Shown piece by piece: positions 7,651 to 14,421 of a DNA stretch of 14,471 nucleotides. The stretch is taken from positions 1-14,471 of the forward strand of contig CAMTOW010000014.1 of NCBI GenBank assembly GCA_947074245.1, given 5' to 3'. The notes beneath the pieces were generated by a model. That model was not told the origin of the DNA. It was given only the letters and a program-made list of their open reading frames with translations, and did not search any database. Origin of the DNA: an uncultured Bacteroidales bacterium (GTDB lineage Bacteria; Bacteroidota; Bacteroidia; Bacteroidales; JAUNSR01). Positions within the stretch are counted from its first letter, which is position 1. Each line of letters starts with the position of its first letter. The position numbers were made by a program, and so were the translations under genes.

Positions 7651-8646
7651 TTAAGGTACCTCTACTTTATTCAGGATTTCGCTTACAACCTCTTCGGTAG
7701 TCAGGTTGTTGGCTTCAGCCTCGTAGCTCAAACCGATACGATGACGCATCACATCGTGGCAAATCGCACGAACGTCTTCCGGAATCACGTAGCCGCGACG
7801 TTTCAAGAACGCATAAGCACGAGCCGCAAGAGCCAAGTTGATCGAAGCACGCGGAGACGCACCATAGGAGATCATGCCTTTCATATCGGAAAGACCGTGT
7901 AGCTCCGGATAACGAGTTGCGAATACGATATCCACAATGTATTTTTCGATTTTCTCGTCGATGTAAACCTGATTAACCACTTCGCGAGCTTCCATGATTT
8001 CCTGTGTAGTCAGGATCGGTTTCAATTCGATATTCTTACCACTGATATTTTGGCGGATGATCAATTTTTCTTCTTCTTTTTTCGGATAATCGATTTTCAC
8101 TTTCAACATGAAACGGTCGGTCTGCGCTTCGGGAAGCGGATAAGTACCTTCCTGCTCGATCGGGTTCTGAGTAGCCATTACCAAGAACGGAGCATCCAAT
8201 TTATAGGTATGATCGCCAATAGTTACCTGGCGTTCCTGCATGGCCTCAAGAAGAGCAGACTGAACCTTTGCCGGAGCACGGTTGATCTCATCGGCCAAAA
8301 TAAAGTTGGCGAAGATAGGACCTTTCTTTACAGAGAATTCTTCTGTTTTCTGAGAATATACCATTGTACCCAATACGTCGGCAGGGAGCAAATCGGGCGT
8401 AAACTGAATTCGATTGTATTTGGCATCGATCAACGAAGCCAATGATTTAATGGCTAAAGTCTTAGCCAAACCCGGAACACCTTCCAGCAATATATGACCG
8501 TTTGAAAGCAAACCTATCAACAACGACTCTACCAGATGTTTCTGACCAACGATTACCTGGTCCATGCCCTGAGTAAGCATATTCACGAAAGAGCTCTTGC
8601 TCTCGATCAACTCATTAAGTTGTCTGATATCTACAGTCTGACTCAT
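7651..8646 (-). CDS. MoxR-family AAA+ ATPase
   Basis: 331 residues, full length for MoxR ATPases. Walker A is GVPGLAKT at 56-63, Walker B FILADE at 115-120, sensor 1 ATQNP at 158-162, and the PLPEAQTDRF segment (170-179) carries the conserved arginine. The C-terminal helical lid contains GASPRASI, a sensor-2 motif. It is cytoplasmic. It is the first gene of the Bat operon and is expected to use ATP to remodel or insert cofactors into targets presented by the vWA proteins encoded downstream, by analogy with RavA-ViaA and methanol-dehydrogenase MoxR. The substrate here is unknown. Confidence 0.95.
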   Translation of the reverse strand: MSQTVDIRQLNELIESKSSFVNMLTQGMDQVIVGQKHLVESLLIGLLSNGHILLEGVPGLAKTLAIKSLASLIDAKYNRIQFTPDLLPADVLGTMVYSQKTEEFSVKKGPIFANFILADEINRAPAKVQSALLEAMQERQVTIGDHTYKLDAPFLVMATQNPIEQEGTYPLPEAQTDRFMLKVKIDYPKKEEEKLIIRQNISGKNIELKPILTTQEIMEAREVVNQVYIDEKIEKYIVDIVFATRYPELHGLSDMKGMISYGASPRASINLALAARAYAFLKRRGYVIPEDVRAICHDVMRHRIGLSYEAEANNLTTEEVVSEILNKVEVP

Positions 8647-8701
8647 ATTAATATCAATTAGTACTTTATATTTTGATTTAATTTTACACTCTGATTTGCC
8701 A

Positions 8702-8709
8702 CAAAAATA
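8702..8709 (-). promoter_or_regulatory. Candidate -7 box of the Bat operon promoter
   Basis: The minus strand reads TATTTTTG, a full match to the Bacteroidota -7 consensus TAnnTTTG, 56 bases upstream of the moxR ATG. No clear TTTG is seen at the -33 spacing. That region instead holds a small inverted repeat, GGGT-ATGA-ACCC (8721-8732), which might be an operator. It lies just downstream of the preceding unit's terminator, which is where the promoter should be. Confidence 0.4.
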
Positions 8710-8744
8710 AGATATTAGAAGGGTATGAACCCGACTCTATATTT

Positions 8745-8792
8745 AAAAAATGTAAACAAAGATTTAAAAAAAACTAAGTTCTTTGTTTTACA
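8745..8792 (-). terminator. AT-rich intrinsic terminator after the HU-LysM gene
   Basis: Arms 8751-8762 and 8780-8792 are an inverted repeat (TGTAAACAAAGA against TCTTTGTTTTACA, with one bulged base) around a 17-base A-rich loop. On the minus strand six T residues follow directly (complement of A8745-A8750). It lies 59 bases past the HU-LysM stop and separates that unit from the Bat operon. The stem is low in GC, so termination may be incomplete. Confidence 0.55.
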
Positions 8793-8850
8793 TAGTACCG
8801 AAGTAATACAAAATTCTTTGGTAAGCTTAATCGGCCGTTCAAATCAGCAT

Positions 8851-10176
8851 TCAGGGATTCAAAATACGGTCGCCAAGCTGAGCTGCCTTTTTGATTGAAC
8901 CCGAGTCGATCCGGTCGATTCCGAAGGAGCGCAAATCGGGTATGATTAGGGAGGCACCTTCGGGGACATGATTCGGATCGGGATATTTCGATTTGTTTAC
9001 TTCATAGATATAGATCCAAAAAACTTTATTATCGTAAAAACGCTGGGCAAGCAAGGTGAGCCGATCTCCCTCCGTCAGCCGAACTGTATCGAGGGGCGGA
9101 TATGAGAAAGCCGGGAGCAACGCCTCGGCAGATTGCGAGGAGGAGGCGGAGGAATCTTTTGAAACAGCCGGAACAGCACTTGGCTGTTCCGGAGAATTTT
9201 CCTGAGGGTTGGCAGTGATATCTTCTTCGGATATCGGAACGGAAACTACCTGAGAAACCGCCGATGTCTGATCGCCTGTGCGCAATCCGTATTCGACCCG
9301 AATGAAGAAATAGATAAATCCACCGATAATTGCCGTAGCCAACAGAATAAGGACAAACCAAATGCCAATCTTGCGAGAGGCAGACATCTGATTTTTCACT
9401 TCACTTGCATCGGGCATCGGCTTTCCTTCAATCGCATCAATTTCTTCTTTAGCCAGTTCATTTTCCGAAAGAACATCTTCTGCCGAATCCTCTTTTCCTT
9501 TTGTTTCGAGAGATTCGTCTTTCATACTTACCTTATTAAAGTTTTCGGGAGATGAAAGCGCCTCTTCCCTACCCATCGGTAAATCCGGACACGGTCGCGA
9601 CTCTTCGCTTTCGCGCTTGGCGGTATCATCGCCCGGAAGTGTTGTATCGGAAACAATCTGATCTTCATAACGAATCGCCTCGGCTCCGACAACCGACTTA
9701 TGGGAGTCGGCAACAGGAGTGTCTGCTGAAGATTGTATCGTAAACTCTTCAACCGGTAACGGAGGTTCGACCTCATTTTCGTCTGACTCGACCACCAAAT
9801 CGGGAAGCACCGGGGCAGAAACAAGCGTTTCACTCTGGATTAAATTATTAACACTTAATTCATCGTTATGTTCTGTTTCGAGCAGTATGGGAGCCGCTTT
9901 AGCCAACACGACGGGGTCAAACTGGGCGAAGGGAGCGTTTATCGCTGCGCGAAATGAGGGGTCGGCGATAAAGATGATTTTATACTTGTTCTTCGATTTG
10001 CAATCAATACGTTTAAATACACCCCACCCATCGAGACGAACCTCTTCGCCTTGAAGAAGGAGTTCGTCTAACAAAGCGATCAGTTCTTCGACAAAAATAT
10101 TGACGAAAGCAGGATCATAACCACTCTGGGTTGCAATGAGGCTTTTTAATTTATCGAGAGAGATCAGATTGTTCAT
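8851..10176 (-). CDS. HU-like domain, acidic linker, membrane helix and LysM domain fusion protein
   Basis: 441 residues. Residues 1-95 resemble a HU/IHF monomer: an N-terminal helical pair, then EEVRLDGWGVFKRID, like the HU GFGxF turn, and a final ADPSFRAAIN helix region. The beta-arm that carries the DNA-contacting Asn-Pro-x-Thr-Gly in HU is missing or very short. Residues about 98-265 are an acidic, Ser/Pro/Glu-rich, probably disordered linker. A single helix lies at about 271-293, preceded by Lys/Arg, which predicts N-in/C-out. Residues about 300-360 are a Ser/Pro/Gln-rich spacer. Residues 362-415 match LysM (LTEGDRLTLLAQRFYDNKVF, then YEVNKSKYPDPNHVPEGASL and IIPD). So a nucleoid-protein fold would be cytoplasmic and a peptidoglycan-binding fold periplasmic. 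The start overlaps the upstream HU gene by 26 bases. Function unknown; the domain calls are by eye but strong for LysM. Confidence 0.88.
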   Translation of the reverse strand: MNNLISLDKLKSLIATQSGYDPAFVNIFVEELIALLDELLLQGEEVRLDGWGVFKRIDCKSKNKYKIIFIADPSFRAAINAPFAQFDPVVLAKAAPILLETEHNDELSVNNLIQSETLVSAPVLPDLVVESDENEVEPPLPVEEFTIQSSADTPVADSHKSVVGAEAIRYEDQIVSDTTLPGDDTAKRESEESRPCPDLPMGREEALSSPENFNKVSMKDESLETKGKEDSAEDVLSENELAKEEIDAIEGKPMPDASEVKNQMSASRKIGIWFVLILLATAIIGGFIYFFIRVEYGLRTGDQTSAVSQVVSVPISEEDITANPQENSPEQPSAVPAVSKDSSASSSQSAEALLPAFSYPPLDTVRLTEGDRLTLLAQRFYDNKVFWIYIYEVNKSKYPDPNHVPEGASLIIPDLRSFGIDRIDSGSIKKAAQLGDRILNP

Positions 10177-10459
10177 CGGATTTAATCTTGGTTAGAGCTG
10201 AATTGATTTCGGAAGAAGGAATGAAGCGTGTTACGATACGGGGCGGATACAGCAAGGTTTCGCCCGTAGCGGGATTGGTATGAATAAACTCAATGTATTT
10301 ATGAGTTTCAAAATTACCAAGTTTTCCCAGCGATATATCATTCAAAAAAACAGCCTGTTCGGAAATGACGGACGAGGTGACATGCAACAAATCGTTGAGT
10401 CGGCTCTTTTCTAATCCGCTTCGTTTTTGAAGTTCAGCAATAAATTTTTTATGATCCAC
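10151..10459 (-). CDS. HU/IHF-family DNA-binding protein, GTG start
   Basis: 102 residues from GTG 10459, giving MDHKKFIAELQKRSGLEKSR, which aligns with the first helix of HU. A TTG at 10495 would add 12 residues, but the promoter box at 10498-10505 puts transcription start at or below that codon, so GTG is favoured; no ATG is available in frame. Residues about 50-90 show LGKLGNFE and NPATGETLLYPPRIVTRFIP, the HU turn and the DNA-intercalating NP-x-TG arm, so DNA binding is intact. HU proteins bend DNA as dimers. The 26-base overlap with the HU-LysM gene suggests translational coupling and possibly a heterodimer between the two products (inference). Confidence 0.85.
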   Translation of the reverse strand: MDHKKFIAELQKRSGLEKSRLNDLLHVTSSVISEQAVFLNDISLGKLGNFETHKYIEFIHTNPATGETLLYPPRIVTRFIPSSEINSALTKIKSDEQSDLSR

Positions 10460-10497
10460 GTTGGTATACTTTTTAAATGAAACGATAATCGACAATA

Positions 10498-10531
10498 CAA
10501 ATTTACTTTAAAATATGAGAAAGTTATTCAA
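10498..10531 (-). promoter_or_regulatory. Promoter of the HU / HU-LysM unit
   Basis: The minus strand shows TAAATTTG at 10505-10498, an exact match to TAnnTTTG. A TTG at 10531-10529 lies 23 bases upstream, slightly wide of the usual 19-21 spacing for the -33 element. Transcription would start near 10490, leaving a leader of about 30 bases before the GTG start at 10459. Confidence 0.55.
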
Positions 10532-10625
10532 TCAGGAACGAACAAGCCGAAGAAGTTGGGCGTAAAACAGAATTTGACGGATAAAAAAACCGGTGAAAAG
10601 CGCCTGAAAAACGGCAAAAAAAATA
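10532..10625. other. Noncoding A-rich spacer
   Basis: Together with the neighbouring sites this belongs to the 356-base gene-free stretch between the HU gene and glnA. I see no credible small gene, RNA gene or strong hairpin in this part. It is purine-rich on the plus strand. Confidence 0.6.
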
Positions 10626-10730
10626 GTCAGGCAGAAAACTAAAAAAGCTTAGGCAGGAAAATCAAAAAAGCCAGGCAGTAAATTGAGAAAAGTCAGGCAG
10701 GAAAATAACGGATTTATTCAGGCAGAAAAA
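10626..10730. repeat. Five AGGCAG boxes at 22-25 bp spacing with A-tracts
   Basis: The hexamer AGGCAG starts at 10629, 10651, 10673, 10695 and 10720, that is at intervals of 22, 22, 22 and 25 bases. The core is usually preceded by TC, TT or CC and followed by (G)AAAA and then a second A-tract. The loose consensus is TCAGGCAGGAAAATAAAAAA. Two helical turns per unit would put the boxes on one face of the DNA and give curvature. The array is noncoding and lies about 120-230 bases upstream of the HU promoter and just beyond the glnA terminator. Confidence 0.85.
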
Positions 10731-10731
10731 T

Positions 10732-10779
10732 AAAAAAACCTCCCTGTCAAAACTCTATAAAAGAGTGACAAGGAGGTTT
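10732..10779 (-). terminator. Intrinsic terminator of glnA
   Basis: Arms AAACCTCC (10736-10743) and GGAGGTTT (10772-10779) pair. The stem is extended inward by TGTCA/TGACA and CTCT/AGAG with small bulges. The minus strand continues with a run of T (complement of A10732-A10738). It lies 36 bases after the glnA stop. Confidence 0.92.
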
Positions 10780-10815
10780 GAATTTATCATTGAAGATTCT
10801 GTAAAACCGAAAAAA

Positions 10816-12321
10816 TTATCCGGCGTGGAAGAATCGTTCTACCAATTCAGGAAGGAGTTTGTCGTTTTTCTTTAACTCCTCGCGCAGATTCTTATCATCG
10901 AACGCTTTCAAGCCAGCGATGATTCCATCAATCAAGGCAGGACTGAATACGCCTTTCTCTTCGAATATCTTGCGCAATTTCTGAAGAGCTTCGGCTGAAT
11001 CATAACAAGAAGCCGGCAACGTATTGAGTCTTTCCAAGGTCTCTTTGTTTTCTTCGTCGAAGATATTGACAGAAACATAGCGATCTTTGGCATACTGAAT
11101 CGCATCCTGCATTTCAAACCCGTAGCGAGCAGCAGCACATAGCGCCGCCAAAAGCAGGTAAACATTCGCCGAACCATCCGGACAACGGAATTCGACCGTT
11201 TGCTTGACATTCATATCAGTCACGCAACCCGATTCGTACGGATTGGCATCCTGCATCATGTGATTGGCACCCTTTGACCAGCCAAGCGGAACACGAACCA
11301 AAACAGAACGATTGCGATCTCCCCAACAGATGTTGGTAGGTGCTTCCTGGTGAGGCACCAAACGGAAATAAGACGTAGGATTGGTATTGCCGAAAGCAGT
11401 CAGAGCCGGAGCAGCATCCAAGATACCGGCAATGACTTTGAGCGCCGTGTCGGTCAGGAATCCGTCTTGAGCATACATATTTTTGCCATCACGCGTCACG
11501 CGAGTGTGAATGTGCATTCCGCTACCCGCTTTGCCGGTCGTAATTTTCGGAGCAAAGGTGAGTGATACGTCATATTTATATGCAAGAGTACGAAGTATCC
11601 ATTTGGCGATCGCCAGCTGATCGGCAGCTTCTTCGACCGGAACAGGCAGGAATTCAATTTCATTCTGCTCATACGAGTAGCCATCGAGAGTAAAATTACC
11701 GACCTCGGAATGGCCATATTTAATCTGGCCACCCGTGCTGGCAATGGCTTGCATCGCTTCGCAACGAAGAGCTGTCCATTTCGTAAACGGAGCAGATTCG
11801 TGATAACCTTTTTGATTTTGCGTTTCGAAAAGAGGATCAGCCGGGCTGATTACATAATACTCCAATTCGCCCATGGCCTCAAACTCCATACCGGTAGTTT
11901 CGGTAAAAGCACGAGCCGCATTGCGCAACGTATTCTCCGGGCTACTTTCGAGCGGATTACCATCCTTATCGTAGAAAGAGCAAAGGATATCGAGCGTAGG
12001 GATTTCGCTAAACGGATTTAAAAACGCCGTGCGATAACGAGGCACTACGTAGAGGTCACTTGAACCGGCTTTGATATGCGGAAATAGACTGGATCCGTCT
12101 ACACGCTCGCCATAGGTGAGAATGCTATCCAACTGATCGGCATTATTGATAATAAAATTCAGATTTTTCAGACGGCCGTCGCCGGCAGCATAACGGAAGT
12201 TGATCATTTCGATACCGTTTTCGCGCACGAAACTAATCAGGTCGTTTTTAGTAAAATAACGACGTTCTTTTTGCAGAAACCTCACAAGAGGATCCGGATT
12301 CAATTGCATTTTATTTTCCAT
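10816..12321 (-). CDS. glnA: Glutamine synthetase, type I-like
   Basis: 501 residues. It makes glutamine from glutamate, ammonia and ATP in the cytoplasm. Active-site motifs can be followed through the chain: metal-binding Glu in GELEYY (151-156; E152, E154), GHSEV (203-207), QNEIEF (219-224), the ATP/metal loop GSGMHIH (266-272), the glutamate-binding NPTSYFRLVP (314-323), RNRS (336-339) and VEFRCPDGSAN (376-386). The length fits type I enzymes and is far shorter than the type III enzyme of about 730 residues known from Bacteroides. Where adenylylated enzymes have NLYD, this one reads NIFD (419-422), so the modified Tyr appears to be Phe. It is monocistronic, with its own terminator and a hairpin close upstream. 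Confidence 0.95.
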   Translation of the reverse strand: MENKMQLNPDPLVRFLQKERRYFTKNDLISFVRENGIEMINFRYAAGDGRLKNLNFIINNADQLDSILTYGERVDGSSLFPHIKAGSSDLYVVPRYRTAFLNPFSEIPTLDILCSFYDKDGNPLESSPENTLRNAARAFTETTGMEFEAMGELEYYVISPADPLFETQNQKGYHESAPFTKWTALRCEAMQAIASTGGQIKYGHSEVGNFTLDGYSYEQNEIEFLPVPVEEAADQLAIAKWILRTLAYKYDVSLTFAPKITTGKAGSGMHIHTRVTRDGKNMYAQDGFLTDTALKVIAGILDAAPALTAFGNTNPTSYFRLVPHQEAPTNICWGDRNRSVLVRVPLGWSKGANHMMQDANPYESGCVTDMNVKQTVEFRCPDGSANVYLLLAALCAAARYGFEMQDAIQYAKDRYVSVNIFDEENKETLERLNTLPASCYDSAEALQKLRKIFEEKGVFSPALIDGIIAGLKAFDDKNLREELKKNDKLLPELVERFFHAG

Positions 12322-12339
12322 GATGATATAGATTATTGT

Positions 12340-12367
12340 AAAAAAGAACCGCCGAATTATCCGGCGG
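12340..12367 (-). terminator. Terminator after trmN6, 18 bp before glnA
   Basis: A 6-bp all-GC stem (CCGCCG 12349-12354, CGGCGG 12362-12367) with a 7-base loop is followed on the minus strand by TTCTTTTTT (the T-run is the complement of A12340-A12345). It ends the methyltransferase transcript, 68 bases past its stop. The T-run lies only 18 bases before the glnA ATG. If the glnA promoter is upstream, this hairpin lies in the glnA leader and could act as an attenuator. No convincing TAnnTTTG box was found nearby; the closest is GATATTTG at 12412-12405. Confidence 0.8.
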
Positions 12368-12435
12368 CAATCAATTGCTTAAATCTAATAATTAAATCGG
12401 AAAACAAATATCTAAGCGCATAAATATTTACGATT

Positions 12436-13158
12436 TCACATATTCAAATAGAAATCACGCGTCAGAGCAATATAATCGGGCGTGTATTTATGACGTTCGA
12501 GCTCGATGATCAGTTCGTCGGAAATCATTTCCGGCAAAAGAGGGTTATCGTAAACAAATTCGGCCAAGACTCGTTTGACCGGGAGATGAGCAGCCCCTCG
12601 CACAAAGGTTTTTCTCAAACAACCGAACCGGTTGAGACGACAAAGTTCTGAGATCCGAACGTCGGCATCAATCGGATACACCAAAGCCAATTTACCCAAG
12701 GGTGCAATCAGTGATGCACATTTTTCGATCAAAGCATCGAAAGGTAACGAACAAGTATGCCGAGCAGCGGTACGTTTCTTATCGCCGGATTTGAGTGAGT
12801 TTTGAAAAAATGGCGGATTGGAGACGATCAAATCGTATTTAATCTGACGAGATGGCAGATAATCGACAATCGATCCTTCCTGAATTGAAAGACGATCAGA
12901 CCAAGAAGAACTTTTAAAATTAGTTAACGCCTGAACACAGGCATCCTTATCTAATTCAACGGCATCGATGATCGCATCGCTATTTCGCTGAGCTAACATC
13001 AAAGCAATCAAGCCGGAACCGGTACCGATATCTAAGATATTACCAGCTTGATTGACATCACACCAACTGCCCAGCAATACTCCATCGGTACCAACTTTCA
13101 TCGCACAACCAGATTGAAAAACCTTAAACTGCTTAAACTCGAAATAATCATTCGCCAT
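12436..13158 (-). CDS. trmN6: tRNA1(Val) (adenine(37)-N6)-methyltransferase
   Basis: 240 residues, the usual length for the YfiC/TrmN6 family. It transfers a methyl group from S-adenosylmethionine to N6 of A37 in tRNA1(Val). Visible motifs: the family signature CAMKVGTDGVLLG at 18-30, the SAM-binding loop LDIGTGSG at 42-49 with acidic E69 at the next strand end, and the catalytic NPPF at 114-117 followed by ARH at 132-134. The start is an ATG giving MANDYFEFKQFKVFQSG, which matches the family N-terminus. It is divergent from lon and ends with its own terminator. Confidence 0.9.
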   Translation of the reverse strand: MANDYFEFKQFKVFQSGCAMKVGTDGVLLGSWCDVNQAGNILDIGTGSGLIALMLAQRNSDAIIDAVELDKDACVQALTNFKSSSWSDRLSIQEGSIVDYLPSRQIKYDLIVSNPPFFQNSLKSGDKKRTAARHTCSLPFDALIEKCASLIAPLGKLALVYPIDADVRISELCRLNRFGCLRKTFVRGAAHLPVKRVLAEFVYDNPLLPEMISDELIIELERHKYTPDYIALTRDFYLNM

Positions 13159-13182
13159 ATCGCTATTTTTAATTAAAAAAGT

Positions 13183-13190
13183 TAAAGATA
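13183..13190 (-). promoter_or_regulatory. Weak candidate -7 box for trmN6
   Basis: The minus strand reads TATCTTTA, one mismatch from TAnnTTTG, 25 bases upstream of the methyltransferase ATG. An A/T-rich TTTT lies about 19 bases further up. Plausible by position only. Confidence 0.3.
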
Positions 13191-13246
13191 TTTACACAAA
13201 TCACCATATAAAATGCCTATCTTGCCACACAAAGAAAATAAAATAA

Positions 13247-13277
13247 TTTATTAACCCGATTCAAATACCTAACTTTG
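13247..13277 (+). promoter_or_regulatory. Promoter of lon
   Basis: TTTA at 13247-13250, then 19 bases, then TAACTTTG at 13270-13277. This is an exact -7 match (TAnnTTTG) with a near-match -33 (TTTG) at the preferred spacing for the Bacteroidota primary sigma factor. A start near 13284 gives a leader of about 40 bases to the ATG at 13323. No heat-shock inverted repeat (CIRCE type) is seen. Confidence 0.65.
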
Positions 13278-13322
13278 GCACATATATTGCAATTAAACAG
13301 AAAACATCACATTGATATAAAT

Positions 13323-14421
13323 ATGAAGAACCAGCTTTCTCTAAATTATAACCTCCCTTCATCCTATAATAAACCCGATTATAAGATGTCGGGGTTCAGT
13401 TCGGATGAACATGGAGAATTCAAAAACTCGATGTTATCGGTCTTTGCTGATGACGGTACGATTTCGAACGATGATTGCAAAGACTTAGATACGGATGACG
13501 TACTTATTTTGCCTTTACGCAATATGGTCTTATTCCCAGGAAATACAATTCCTATCAATGTGGGTCGGACCAAATCACTGAAACTCTTACAGAGCGCACA
13601 ATCATTCAACCGCCCAATCGGAGTTATCAGCCAGATCAACCCTGCTACCGAGGATCCTCTTTTGGATGACCTGTTTCATATGGGTACAGTCGGTGAAGTG
13701 GTAAAGATCCTGGAAATGCCCGATCAGACTACAACCGTCATTCTGCACGGAAAAAAACGCTTCATCCTTGAAGATATCACCAGCTCAAAACCCTTCTTAC
13801 GTGGGAAAATAACTCTGTTGGATGAGATTGAATCATCGAAAGAAGATGAAGAATTTACAGCATTGATCAAATCTTTGCAGATCATGATCACACGCATTTT
13901 CGACATCTTGGATGAATTGCCGCGTGATATGGTTTATGCCGTTAAAAATATCGCCAACCCATCGGTATTGGTCAACTATCTGTGTGCGGGGTTGCCTATC
14001 ACTTTGCCTCAGAAACAGAAACTCCTGGAACTTGATACAATCAAAGACCGCGCATTCTCTTTGCAGAAAATCTTAGCGAAAGACATTCAGCTTCTTGAAA
14101 TCAAGGAGGAGATGCTTAATCGGACCCGCGAAGATATCAATCAGCAGCAACGTGAGCACTATCTTCAGGCACAAATAAAGACAATTCAACAAGAATTAGG
14201 CAATAATCCGATCGAGCAAGAGGTAAATGAATTGCGCGAGAAGAGTACTTCTAAAAAATGGTCGGATGCCATAAAAGATATTTTCGATAAAGAACTCAAG
14301 AAACTAGAGCGCCTGCATCCTAACTCGCCGGACTTCTCGGTGCAGCTTAGCTATGTAAAAATGATGCTTGACCTACCTTGGGGCGTTTATTCGAAAGATA
14401 ATGTGAATGTAAAAAGCGCAC
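13323..14421 (+). CDS. lon: Lon protease, N-terminal part, truncated by adapter
   Basis: About 366 genomic residues of a protein normally near 800. The start is ATG 13323 (MKNQLSLNYNLPSSYNKPDY); an upstream TTG at 13275 lies inside the promoter box. After an N-terminal extension of about 60 residues, the Lon substrate-recognition domain opens with LILPLRNMVLFPG (61-73) and runs to about residue 265. The helical region then includes REHYLQAQIKTIQQELG and LPWG. The ATP-binding AAA+ module and the Ser-Lys protease domain are missing because the true sequence stops at about 14421. The reading frame continues seven codons into adapter and meets a false TGA at 14442-14444. Lon is the cytosolic ATP-dependent protease that degrades damaged and regulatory proteins. 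Confidence 0.93.

Noticed and set aside
9029..9833. Additional minus-strand open frames inside the HU-LysM gene
   Set aside because: They are in other frames of the acidic linker and membrane segment, rich in Arg and Ser, with no domain match.
10532..10625. Possible small RNA or peptide gene in the A-rich spacer upstream of the HU unit
   Set aside because: No promoter-terminator pair, no stable hairpin and no open frame with a family-like sequence was seen.
13275..13322. Upstream TTG start for Lon adding 16 residues
   Set aside because: The TTG falls within the TAACTTTG promoter box, so it would not be in the transcript; ATG 13323 is used.
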